Of a stretch of DNA of 64,000 nt, positions 50,780 through 63,380 are shown piece after piece; positions within the stretch are counted from its first letter, which is position 1; the number at the start of each line of letters is the position of its first letter. The notes beneath the pieces were generated by a model. That model had not been told where the DNA came from. It saw only the letters and a program-made list of their open reading frames with translations, and made no database searches. Location of the stretch: contig JAKSZT010000116.1 of assembly GCA_026826555.1 (NCBI GenBank), positions 891,816 through 955,815 on the forward strand, read 5' to 3'. Made by a program: the position numbers and the translations under genes. Source of the DNA: Tolypeutes matacus. Lineage: Eukaryota > Chordata > Mammalia > Cingulata > Chlamyphoridae.

Positions 50780-53534
50780 TTTTTTTTTAATAGGAAATCA
50801 TTTTAATATTTATCATAAAACATATTTTTTTGTTTTTTTTTAATTGTGGGTAAAAATAAAAATTTTCACAATACATACCAACATTTGCAAAATGATATAT
50901 AAATATATATGCATATATATGCATTTGCTTACAAAAATGTTATTTATATGTATATATAAATATATTTGAAGAGGTGCTTAGATTACCCAAAATATTACAC
51001 AGAACCGACTGGGATTCCCATGTTGCCCACCTCCCACACTTCCCACTACATCCCACACAAATATCGCCCACAAGTGTGGCCCACCACCCTCAATGGACTT
51101 ATACATCCTGGGGCCTTGTCACCAACCATAGACCAGAGTTCACACCGTAGACGACACTCTGTCCCACACAGTTCTGAGTGGTGTGTGCTGATTTAAAAAG
51201 GCCTACATCTGTTGCCACAACTGTACTCAGGACAACCTCCAAATCCCAAAGAAGCCCCTGTATTTCAACTGCTCGTCCCCTCCCTGCCCCAAAAGTGTCA
51301 AGTGGCCACTGGCTCCACCTCATTGTTATAATTTCTTCCATTGTTAAAATCACCATATGTTAACAACAGAATACCATCAAGTCCACTCTACTCCATAGTA
51401 CTTCCCCTAATCCTGAGGGGAATGGGATGGTGATGTCCACTCCACCTCCAAGTGAGAGAGGGCTTATATCCCATGGATATGGTGGGTGGGATGATCCTGC
51501 CTGCAGATGCAGGCCCTCTCCATTCCCTGGGATGTCTTTTGCCCATCGATGTCTCCTCACCAGGTGACTTGGATGAGTCCATTGAGCTGTAGGGTAGGAG
51601 TTGCAGCTCCACCGAGATTCCATGCACACCTGGCACATAGGTAGGCCAGAGGCTCCAGTCTCTGGAAGTATACCTAAAAACTTCAGCATCACATATAGGT
51701 TTGAATAGAAGGGACTGATGAACCATGTGCAGGGAGGACTTATTTGAGTCCAATTCTGTCACTCTCAGGAGCACAGATTCCAAAATAGAGCCCACTGATA
51801 AGGTATCAGTCTCTGGGTCTATCCCCACTTATATAGGACCTGGGTGTCTCCAGAGCTCTCAGGAGCCCCTCTGTGTGGGGTGATAGGCACTTAGATGTTC
51901 TATGAGCTCCTACTGAGGTGTGCGTAAGAGTTAACTCTGGGATGACCTCCCGACTCTCTTTGAAGTCTCTTATCCACTTGAACTCATTTGTCTTTACCTT
52001 TTCCCCCTTTAATTCAAGGTCTTTTTCCACTTGTGTTGCCAGTTGGCACTTGGTATTAATCCCTCATTGCCAGGGAGTCTCATCCCAGTGAGTCATGTCC
52101 CACGTTGGGGGAAGGTAATGCAATCATATGCTGAGTTTGGCTTAGAGAGAGGCCACATTTGAGCAACAAGGAGGCTCTCAGATGGCAACCCTTAGGCACC
52201 CCACAGCTACAGACTAAGTCTCAGTTACAAGAGCAAAGACTCACAAGGGTAGTCATCAATAAAAAGAACACATCAGTGGGTCATGCTCTTTTGACAGACA
52301 CTGTCCCTGCACTTAGAGGACTGTTGCTGCTCCCTTGGAGACTGTGGCAGAGCTCTCGAGGCTAGGAATTCAGATTCCCTCATTTATTTTGTTATTGTCC
52401 ACCCATCATGACCATGCCCCATCTTTTGATCTTTTGAACGATTTTGTATAACTTTCATGTATATTCGGATGAATTAATTCCCATGAAATCCCCCTCCCAG
52501 ACACCCCCACCAATAATCCCCTGCAGTACCCATTGTAACCCTTCTGTGATCCAAATCCTCCATGAACATGTAGTCCATAAAATAATAAAATAAACTTACT
52601 AGGAAAAAGAAACAATTATGATAAGCTTACATGGAAGAGACAAACATAAGGAAACTCAGGGAAAAAGAAAAAGAAAGAGAAGGAAAAAAACAAATAATCA
52701 AACCAAAAACAAAACAAAATAAAATTAGTAGATTGGGACATTCAAAAAATGGGCAAAAAAGTAAAGGAAATGCCTTTAAATATATATATATATATTCATT
52801 TTTTTTCCTTTCTCTTTTCTTTTCTTTCCTTCCTTTTATCACTGTGTTATCGGATATCTGGTGTGCCCTGACACCTTCCCACTCTCAATCCCCATTGTCT
52901 CCAAATTTTTAATTAATTTTCAAAGAAGTTTTAGGTCACAGCAAAATCACACACGGAGTGCCAGAGACTCCCAGATACCAAACCACCCCCCCTTCCACAC
53001 CCCATATTAAGCCCCCCTTTTTTTTGATGTTAGCATTGGTATAACTGTTATACAGATAGCAAAATACTGCAACTAAACATTGTCAATAATTTACAATACA
53101 GTCTACAATTTAGATCGTACAGTTTAATAATTTTGATGATATGTACCATGTCCTGTGTCCATTACTGTAAGGTAATGAAAAACCTTCCCCCAGACCACCA
53201 AACACCCCATTAGATCTTGACTCTTCCCTTCCCCCCAGCACCCCAGGGCTCATGATACCACCATCTCCCGACCCATGGAATATCAAGATTCACAGTTACA
53301 TGCCCTGGGGATTTGAACCTGCTCTTCCTAATCCACCCACCCACCAGTGCTGCACCACCAAACCCAGGAACACCACCACTCATCTGCCCCATACCCCAAC
53401 ATGCAACCACACTCTATCCCATTACAACAGATTAGGTCCATATGGGTGATGGCTCAAACCTGCTCTTCTCTTATTCTCCTTTGTTAACCTATCTTTCAGA
53501 CAATGGTTCTCAGAGACTGCTTACTTTCCTCAGT
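50780..53534 (-). other. L1 3'UTR, unusually long
   Basis: From the ORF2 stop (53535) to the poly(A). About 2.75 kb is long for an L1 3'UTR. It holds an A-rich part (52620-52800 on the + strand) and a GC-richer part (51000-52200) with several overlapping open frames. Parts of it recur at 1-65, 3258-4635, 16236-17679 and 63381-64000, so it is a regular component of this L1 family. Confidence 0.75.
51388..51828 (-). other. Open frame in L1 3'UTR (146 codons), function unknown
   Basis: The frame opens right after a TAA, without an upstream ATG. The first internal ATG is about 35 codons in ('HMVHQ'). The same frame, with the same preceding TAA, is readable in the copy at about 16695-17136 ('VTELDSNKS', 'HMVHQSLLFKPIC', 'SMGYKP'), with one stop near 16839. 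A second, overlapping frame at 51099-51692 (one stop inside) is also partly open in the copies at 16979-17203 and 63775-63981. I recognise no protein family. It could be chance openness of a GC-richer segment. Confidence 0.3.
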
Positions 53535-56500
53535 TCAGATCAGTGAGGTCATATACTGTTCATCCTTCAGTGCCTGGCTTGCTTCACTCAACATAAGGTC
53601 TTCAAGATTCATCCACATTATCCCATGTGTTAGCACTTTGTTCCTTTTTACAGCTGAGTAATATTGCATTGTATGTATGTACCACATTTTGCTTATCCAT
53701 TCGTCTGTTGATGGGCACTGGGGATGATTCCAACTTTTGGCAATGGTGAACAATGCCGCTTTGAACATTGGTATGCATATATCTGATTGTGTCTTTGCTT
53801 TCAATTTTTCTGGGTATATTCCCATCAGTGGAATTGCTGGATCATATGGAAGATCTACTGTTAGTTTTCTGAGGAACCACCAAACTGTCCTCCACAGTGG
53901 CTGGACCATACCGCAGTCCCACATGCAGTGGATGAGGCTTCCTATTCCTCCAACTCCTCTCCAATATTTAGTGTCTCCTGTTTTTTTTTAATAGCTGCCA
54001 TTGTGATGGGTGTAAGATGGTATCTCACTGTAGTTTTGATTGGCATTTCCCTGATATCAAGCGATGTTGAGCATTTTTTCATGTGCTTTTTAGCCATTTG
54101 TATTTCTTCCTTGGAGAAGTGTCTTTTCAGGTCACTTGCCCATTTTTAAAATGGGTTGTTTGTCCTTTTATGTTCAAGGTGTAGGATTTCTTTATATATG
54201 CAGGATATTAGGCTCCTATCAGATATATGGTTGCTGAATATTTTTTCCCATTGGGTAGGCTGCCTTTATATTTTCTTAATAACATCCTTTGAGGTGCAGA
54301 AGTTTTTAATTTTGAGGAGATCCCGTTTATCTATTTTTTCTCTTGCTACTCGTGCTTTGGCTGTGAAGATCATGAAACCATTTCCTATTACAAGGTCCTG
54401 TAGATGCTTCCCTACATTAACTTCCAAGGTCTTTATGGTTTTGGCTCTTATATTTAGATCTTTGATCCATCTTGAGTTGATTTTTGTATAAGGTGTGAGA
54501 TGGCAATCTTCTCTCATTATTTTGGATATGGATATCCAGTTCTCCAAGCACCACTTGTTAAAGAGGCCATTCTCTCCCAACTGAGTGAGCTTCGTGGCCT
54601 TGTCAAATATCAGATGACTGTATATGCAAGGATCTATATCAGAACTCTCAATTCGGTTCCATTGGTCAGTAGGTCTATCCTTGTGCCAATACCATGCAGG
54701 TTTATCACTGTAGCTTTGTAGTATATTTTAAAGTAAGGTAGTGTGATACCTCCAGGTTCATTATTCTTTTTCAATATATCTATGGCAATTCGGGTTCTCT
54801 TGCCTCTGCAAATATATTTTGTGGTTAGTTTTTCCAGTTCCTTGAAAAACATAGTGTTGACTTTATTGGGATTGCATTAAATCTGGAGATTAGTTTGGGT
54901 AGGATAGACATCTGGATGATGCTTGTGTTGTGTAGTTTTCTCTATATAAGTCCTTTACATCTTTAGTTAAATTTATTTCTAGGTATTTGATTCTTTTATT
55001 TACTATTGTAAATGTATATTTTTCCTGATTTCCTCCTCAGTTTTTTCGTTTTTGGTGTACAGAAATGCTACTGATTTTTGAGCATTGATTTATAGCCTGC
55101 AACATTACTGAATTCCTTTATAATTTCTAGAAGCCTTGTTGTAGATTTCTCAAGGCTTTCTATGTATAGGATCATGTCATCTGCAAATAATGAAATTTTT
55201 ACTTCTTCTTTTCAAATCTGGATGCCCTTTATGTCCTTTTCTTGTCTCAGTGCTCATGCAAGTACTTCTAAGGCAATGTTAAATAGGAGTGGTGATAGTG
55301 GGCATCCTTGTCTTGTTCCCGATCTCAGAGAGAAGGCTTTTATGATTTCACCATTGAAAATTATGTTAGCTTTGGGTTTTTCATATATACCTTTTATCAT
55401 TTTCAGAAAGTTTCCAACTATTCCTATCTTTTGTATTGTTTTTATCAGGAAAGAGTGCTGTATTTTGTCGAATGCTTTTTCTGCATCTCTAGAGATGATC
55501 ATATGATTTTTTCTTTCAATCTGTTTATGTGATTGATTTTCTTATATTGAACCATCCTTGCGTACCCAGGATGAAACCCACTTGGTAATGGTGTATAATA
55601 CTTTTGATATGTTGTTGAATGCGATTAGCAAGTATTTTGTTAAGGAATTTACCATCTAGGTTCATTAGAGAAATTTGTCTGTAATTTTCCTTTCTTGTGG
55701 TATCTTTATTTGGTTTTGGATTAGGGTAATGTTGGCATCATAGAATGAGTTTGGTAATATTCCTTCTACTTCTATTTTTTGGAAGAGCTTAAGTAGAAAT
55801 GGTCTTAGCTCTTTCCGGAATGTTTGGTAGAATTCAGCTGTGAAGCCATGTGGTCCTGAACTCTTCTAAGTTGGCAGGTTTTTGATGACTGAGCCTATCT
55901 CTTTACATGTAATTGGACTGTTGAGTTCATCTATTTCTTCTTTCATCAATGTTGGCTGTTTGTGGGTTACTAGAAACTTGTCCATTTCCTCTAAATTGTC
56001 ATTCTTGTTGTCATCTAATTTTTCAAAGTATCCTGTTATGATACTCTTTATTTCTGTGGGGTCAGTAGTGATGTCACCTTGCTCATTCCTTATTTTATAT
56101 ATTTGCATCTGTTCTCTCTTTTTCTTTGTTAGTCTGGCTAAGGGTTTGTCAATTTTGTTGATATTCTCAAAGAACCAACTTTTGGTTTTGTTTATTGTTT
56201 CCAGTGATTTCTTATTCTCTATTTCATTTAGTTCTGCTCTAATCTTTTTTATTTCCTTCTTTCTACTTCCTTTACGTTTAGTTTGTTGTTGTTTTTCCAA
56301 TTCCTCCAAGTGTGCAGTTAGGTCTTCAATTTTAGCTCTTTCTTCTTTTTTTATATATGAATTTATGGCTATGAAATTCCCTCTCAGGACTGCTTTCGCT
56401 GCATCCCATATGTTTTGATATGTTTTGTTGTCGTTTTCATTAGTTTCAAGGTAGTTTCTGATTTCTTTTGAGATTTCCTCTTTGACCCACTGTTTCTCTA

Positions 56501-57269
56501 AGTGTGTGTTGTTTAACTTCCACACCCTTGTGCCTAACCTGTTTCTCTGGCCTTTAGTGATTTCAAACTTCATTCCGTTGTGGTCAGAGAAATTACTTTG
56601 TTTAATCTCAATCTTTCTGAATTCATTGAGTGTTGTTCTGTGGCCTAGCATGTGGTCTGTTTTGGAGTATGTTTCATGTGCACTGGAGAAGAATGTAAAT
56701 CCCGCTGTATTTGGGTGTAGTGTTCTGTATATGTCTAATAAGTTCAGGTCTTCTAATGTATTGTTGAGTGCCTTAGATTCTTTATTGATTCTCTGTCCAG
56801 ATGTTCTGTCTAATGATGATAGTGGTGTGTTGAAATCCCCAGCTATAATTGTAGAGGCATTTATTTCTCCTCTTAGTTTTTCCAGAGTTTGCTGCACATA
56901 TTTTGAGGCACCTCGATTAGGTGCGTAAATGTTGATGATTGTTCTCTCTTCTTAAGACATTACTCCTTTTATTAATATGTAGTGTCCATCTTTGTCCCTT
57001 ACAGTAGTTTTGCATTTAAGGTCTATTTTGTCTGATATTAGAATAGCTACTCCTGCACTTTTTTGGCTTTTGTTAGCTTGTAAAATGGTTTTCCAGCCGT
57101 TCACTTTCAGCCTCCTTGTATCCCTGGGTCGAAAGTGGGTTTCTTGTAGACAGCATATAGATGGATCATATTTCCTTATCCATTCTGCCAATCTGTGTCT
57201 TTTGACTGGTGAATTTAATCCATTAACATTCAGTGTTATTACTCGTAATGAATTTCTTACTTCAGCCAT
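53535..57269 (-). pseudogene. L1 ORF2 (endonuclease-reverse transcriptase), broken
   Basis: It starts at 57269 with the conserved endonuclease N-terminus ('ITLNVNGLNSPVKRHRLAEW', then 'CCLQETHF'). The endonuclease continues at 56897 with 'GDFNTPLSSLDR' and 'SDHNGMKFEI'. Reverse-transcriptase motifs are '[11 protein letters not shown]' (about 55485) and '[14 protein letters not shown]' (about 55300), with F-A-D-D near 55175. The C-terminal part at 53535-53924 has '[15 protein letters not shown]'. Total length is about 1245 codons, close to normal. Defects: frameshift near 56950, stop near 55866, further frameshifts between, and a deletion of about 77 bp near 54925 (compare 12640-12715). A live ORF2 nicks DNA and copies L1 RNA into it; this one cannot. 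Confidence 0.88.
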
Positions 57270-57339
57270 TTTTTCTTTGGGTTATCGTATGTCATATTTT
57301 GTTTTGTTTCTCTTTTAGTCTTTTCAGTTGTTTTAAACT

Positions 57340-58311
57340 CTCCTCCAACTCTCTCTACCTTTTTTTTTACTTTCAACTTGTGGAGATTCCTTTAGTATTT
57401 CTTGAAGTGCTGGTTTCTTCTTGACATACTCTCTTAATTTCTGTTTATCTGTGAATATTATGAACTCTCCATCATTTTTGAATGCCAATTTTGCTGGATA
57501 GAGAATTTCGTGGCTGGAAGGTTTTTTCTTTTACTGTTTTGACTATGACATAGCACTGTCTTCTTGCCTCCATGGTTTCATGAGAATTCAGCACTTAATC
57601 TTATTGTGCTTCCCTTGTATGTGATGGTTCTCTTTTCTCTTGCTGCCTTGAGTATTTTCTCTTTGTCTTGAGCATTGGACATTTTGACACGTATATGTCT
57701 TGGAGTTGGCCTGTTGGGATTTATACTATTTGGGGTGCGCTGTGCTTCCTGGATCTGCACATCCATCTCTCTCAATAGAGTTGGGAAGTTTTCAGCCATT
57801 ATTACCTTCAACTCTGCTTCTGTTCCCTTTCCCTTCTCTTCTCCTTCTGGTATGCCCATAATGCGTATTTTTGCATGTTTTGTATGATCGGTTAATTCCC
57901 TGTGTCCATGCTGGATTTTTCTATCTTTTTGTCTATCTGTTCTACAATCTCTTTGATTTCAGCTGTATTGCCTTCCATATCACTAATTCTTTCCTCTGCC
58001 TGTTCAAATCTGCTGCCGTGTGAGTCCAGTGTCTTTTTCATTTCTTGGCTTCTGCCATTGTTCACCATCATATCCATTACCTTTTTAGGCATGTTTGCTA
58101 TTTCTTCAGTATGTTCTCCCAGTGTCTTCTTTATATCCTTAATCTCTTCCTTCAGTTCTTTAAGTTGGTCCATGATATTTGTTTGGATAGCTTTGATTAG
58201 TTGTTCGATATTCTGCATTGCTTCCGGGTTTTTCTTTTGTGCATTGGACTGGTCCATGTTTTCCAGTTTCTCAGAGTCATTTGTATTTTTTTGTTGCTCT
58301 CTGGTCATCAT
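57340..58311 (-). pseudogene. L1 ORF1 (RNA-binding coiled-coil protein), broken
   Basis: The frame opens at 58311 (M-M-T-R-E-Q). The N-terminal half (to 57892) is a charged coiled coil with heptad-like repeats ('LKELKEEIKDIKKTLGEHTE'). The RNA-recognition and C-terminal part continues at 57859-57578 in another frame ('RPTPRHIRVKM', 'KILKAAREKRTITYKG'). A stop at 57892 and a frameshift near 57575 break it. The intact protein forms trimers on L1 RNA. Confidence 0.85.
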
Positions 58312-60946
58312 ATTATCTTGATGGGTTTGTTAAGTTGATTAGCTTTTCTCTATGATCTAGAATTTTATTTAGCTGTTGGTTCTGTGTGTGAGTTAAGTTT
58401 TCTCTTTGGCAGTTTTTCTTCTTATTTTATTTCCTTGCTTCTTTCTATGTTCCCTTGAAGGCAAAAGGTTAGGGCCAGAGGAATCAAAAGATGTAAGGAA
58501 GGCAGAAGGATAATAGTAATATTGATAAAAGTTAGAAGAGAGGCAAAATGAGACTTAATGAGATGAATATTTAACTTGTGTAAGCAGTGTAGTTTACTAG
58601 GAAAAAATATGGAGTTCCTACAATGGACTGGGAAAACAAATGGAGGAATAATATATAGTGATTTAGAAGGCTAGAATTTGAGGAGGGAGAGAAATAGTAA
58701 AGAAAGGTCTGAAAGGAAAAAATTAATACTAATAAAAAAAAGAAGAAGAAAACAAAATAGATGGAATAGAAATTGACACCCTTAAGTTGTGGGCCTATGA
58801 AAAAATGTCTCTAAGAGCCACAACATAAAACAGAAGGCAGAAAGATGCAGGAAGGATAAGCGATAGTTTGTAATACAGAATCAATATAGAGAGCGAGTGG
58901 GAACTTACTGAAAAAGAAGCCCAGCAAAGAAGCGACAAGCTGGCAACACCTAATAAAAAAAAATAGAAGAAAAAAGACAGGGGGGAGGAAAGAAGAAAGA
59001 ATAGCAAAAGACCAGAAAGAAACAGAGAGAAACCAAAGATCCTCACAGGCAAGCAGTCAAACAGAGCTAAGGGAAGTCAATGATTCCCCTAGGGTCCACG
59101 TGGATCCATCTTGCCTACTTGTGTTTATCAATCATTTGCCCCACAGGGTTCTATATGCAGGTCCTGAAGCAGTTTTTAGCTATTAAACTAAATTATAAAG
59201 AATTTATTTTTCATTTATGGCAGTGACCTTCTCACTTTTTTTTTAATTTTTATTTTTTTAATGAAATGCAGGACCCAAAATAATTCCTCCTCTAGACCAA
59301 CCCCCTTTCGGAAGGGACCCTAGCTGGGCCCGTGGAAATTAATCAAGCACATCCCACTTCCTGGACTCCCCAGGTTAGCTGTAGCTCTGATGTTAGTCAT
59401 TGATGAGTGCTAAAGACAGCTGATTCCGCCCCTTCTGGAGCCGAGCTCGAGCGTCACCTGGCTGCTAAGTAAATCAGTTTGAGTGCAGATTCGCATCTGC
59501 TCTCAGCCTGATGCTGCTTCAGGTCGGCTTATCTGCTCCCCAAAGCTATGGGGTTGTACAGGCAGCCAGATCAATGTCTAAAAATAAAAAAAACCCTTCC
59601 TTGTCCTCCAACAGAACCCTCCCTCTTTTGTGAATTGTCCCTTCTTCCTGGCTCCACAGAGGCCCAGGTCTTATTCCTGGGTCACTAGGGAAATCAGCTC
59701 CATTCCCCAACCAGAATCCCCACTCCGGTTCACTGGGTGCTGATTAGCTTGGTTGTTCTGTTCACACAAGGTCCAAGGGACGCCAGGCAGCCAGATCCTC
59801 AGAAAATAAAACTTTTTCGCCCTGCTCGCGGCTCCAAATGGCCGTTATTTTATTTTATTTTATTTTATTATTTTATATTTTATTTTATTATTTTATATTT
59901 TATTTTATTTTATTATCTTATTTTATTTTATTTTATTATTTTATTTTATTTTATTTTATTTTATTTTATTATTTTATTTTATTTTATTTTATTTTATTTT
60001 ATTTTTTTATTTTATTTTATTTTATTTTATTTTATTTTATTTTATTTTATTTTNNNNNNNNNNNNNNNNNNNNNNNNNNNNNNNNNNNNNNNNNNNNNNN
60101 NNNNNNNNNNNNNNNNNNNNNNNNNNNNNNNNNNNNNNNNNNNNNNNNNNNNNNNNNNNNNNNNNNNNNNNNNNNNNNNNNNNNNNNNNNNNNNNNNNNN
60201 NNNNNNNNNNNNNNNNNNNNNNNNNNNNNNNNNNNNNNNNNNNNNNNNNNNNNNNNNNNNNNNNNNNNNNNNNNNNNNNNNNNNNNNNNNNNNNNNNNNN
60301 NNNNNNNNNNNNNNNNNNNNNNNNNNNNNNNNNNNNNNNNNNNNNNNNNNNNNNNNNNNNNNNNNNNNNNNNNNNNNNNNNNNNNNNNNNNNNNNNNNNN
60401 NNNNNNNNNNNNNNNNNNNNNNNNNNNNNNNNNNNNNNNNNNNNNNNNNNNNNTTTTTTTATTTTATTTTATTTTATTTTATTTTATTTTATTTTATTTT
60501 TTTATTTTATTTTATTTTATTTTATTTTATTTTATTTTATTTTTTTATTTTATTTTATTTTATTTTATTTTATTTTATTTTATTATTTTATTTTATTTAT
60601 TTTATTTTATTTTATTTTATTTTATTTTATTTTATTATTTTATTTTATTTTATTTTATTTTATTTTATTTTATTTTATTTTATTTTATTTTTTATTTTAT
60701 TTTATTTTAATTTTCCTCCCTAACCGTGGGTCTCAGCCGTCTGTGCCAACCATGACCAGCAGCCTAAAAACTCACAAATCTCTACCGTTCCATCCACGCC
60801 ATTGATCTGCGCAGATAGATGTACCAAGCTTCTCACTCCACGCGTGCACAGCACAGACCCCTGGGCAGGACCCCGTCCACAATCTGCCTTGCTCTGGGAT
60901 GTTGCAGTGTGTGCCCTCCTACACTAATGCCATCTTGGCCCTTGCC
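58312..60946 (-). other. L1 5'UTR with expanded ATTTT tract
   Basis: Purine-rich near ORF1 and GC-richer toward the 5' end. It aligns with 13382-14654 of the other L1 ('gacccctgggcaggacccc' at 60855 versus 14561), except that the ATTTT tract is absent there. This is expected to be the internal promoter region, but no specific factor site is claimed. Confidence 0.7.
59845..60714 (+). repeat. (ATTTT)n microsatellite around a 400-N gap
   Basis: About 209 bp of near-pure ATTTT repeats, then 400 N (60054-60453), then about 261 bp more. Single-base shifts occur (attatttt, tttttt). The true length is unknown. Open frames across it are an artefact of the repeat. Confidence 0.95.
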
Positions 60947-61865
<919 letters not shown>

Positions 61866-62888
61866 TTACCAATAATTTATACATCAGAAATCCAGATTTC
61901 TCTTAGTTTATGTAAAGATGGGCTTTACACTTATTTCAAATTATCCTGGTTTTTTTAATTGTTTCTTCATTTCATTACATTTTGTGTAAGCATTTTTAAA
62001 ATTATCATTTCAAAATTAATGCTGGACATTATTGCAGCATTTTCTTATAAGGCACTCGAACTATTTATATTTTTTGAATTTCTTCTCCTGAGTCTGAGTT
62101 GGATTTAGGTTTAACAGCCATGGAAGTACGGTGTCCTGCTTTCTACTTCACTCTAATTTTCCATACTTTTTTAAACCAGAAATTATCCTTTCATAATTAG
62201 ATGATATACTGCTAATCTCAAGTATTTTAAGAAATTAGAAAATTTATTTATATTCTTTAGCTGTACTCCAATATTTTTCTCATATATGACAGGATGTGTG
62301 ATGGATGAAATTCAAGAATGCATGTATTTACAAACAGAAATATGTACCCAAAAGAATCTGCCAATGCAGATAATTCTGAGGAGGGAGGAGGGTTATTGAG
62401 GTTAGAGAAGGTATTTGGATGTTTGCCATAACAGACTCAAATTATTTTTATACTCTTTACACTGATAATTCATTATAATTAAAAAGAAATTATGAAAATG
62501 AAAGAAAATGAAATCATACAAAGTGGTTGATTTGAAGATATTGATTTCTATCTGCAACATTAATGGTGGTGGACTTCCCCTCACACTTAGCAAATACTGT
62601 CACCCATAAAGGAAAAGTGCTCACTTCCCTTGGCCCCCTCCCCAGCTGCCTGGATGGTGGAGGCCTCCAAAAGCAAGATTGAGCATGGAGCACAAGGATC
62701 ATGGATGCCACTGTGTGTAGGCCACCGTGCTCTCTACACTTGTCCAGTTAGAGGGCTGTTAGCACCACAGGAGAAGACACACTTCCTTCTGCTTACTCTC
62801 CAGTGAAGACCCGCTAGAGTGACTCACATCACTAAATGAAGCTGTGAGTGCTTGGCAGGGCTTACTCCTATCCTCCTTTGTGCATCCT
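61866..62888 (+). other. Block C between units 6 and 7
   Basis: Counterpart of 44831-45885, with 'gtgtgatggatgaaattc' (62296) and 'gggctgttagcaccacagg' (62754). No gene is seen. Confidence 0.6.
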
Positions 62889-63380
62889 TAACCTATGATT
62901 ATGGTTTTCATTGGGGCTCTGAAAGATTGGTTCCCAAATATGACATTCCATCTCTGGCTTGAGGCAACTGCAGTAAACACGTGCTACATTTCAGCTTCTT
63001 CAGGTATACATCAGCTTCTTCCCATCCAAACAACCAGTTGTTTTCTGGGTTTGAACATGTTGCCAATCTTTTAAGGAAGCGGCTGAGACTGTGCAATTCA
63101 AGATGTCTTTCTCCTCTTGGAAAAGTGCAATTGCAATTTGTTCTGAGATTTGCTCCTTCTACATCTTCTTCCACACTCATCTGTGATCAATTTGTTACCA
63201 CTAATTTATAAATCAGTACTCGAAATTTCTCTTAGTTTATGTAAAGATGGGCTTTCCACTTATTTCAAATAATCCTGGTTGTTTCCACTGGTTCTTCAAT
63301 CCATTACATCCTGGGTAGGCATTTAAAAAATTACCATTTTAAATATAATGCTGCCCATTATTGTAGCATTCTCTTTCTTT
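62889..63380 (+). other. Unit 7: deleted mini-unit (A joined to finger 3' part and C)
   Basis: 62889-63055 is the first 170 bp of block A. At about 63055 it joins directly to the 3' part of a finger exon ('gttgccaatcttttaagg'), then block C to 'tgtagcattctcttt' at 63361. About 4.7 kb of a normal unit is missing. The - strand frame 62908-63180 crosses this junction and is accidental. Confidence 0.7.

Larger units (their letters stand above)
50780..60946 (-). mobile_element. Full-span L1 retrotransposon with 13-bp target duplication
   Basis: The 3' end (poly(T) on the + strand) is at 50780 and the 5' end at 60946, flanked by 'tagtctgctcttt' at 50767-50779 and 60947-60959. On the - strand, in order: 5'UTR with an ATTTT tract, ORF1, ORF2, and a 3'UTR of about 2.75 kb. 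Both ORFs have frameshifts and stops, so it is inactive, but it is the most complete L1 here. It inserted into the unit 6 zinc-finger exon after that exon had decayed. Confidence 0.9.

Noticed and set aside
59737..60723. Long open frame of more than 300 codons
   Set aside because: It is the ATTTT repeat plus the N gap read as Phe/Tyr/Ile/Leu codons. It has no stop only because of the repeat unit and the unknown bases.
62908..63180. 90-codon - strand frame in unit 7
   Set aside because: It spans a deletion junction between block A and the finger 3' part, and its halves are out of context in all other units.
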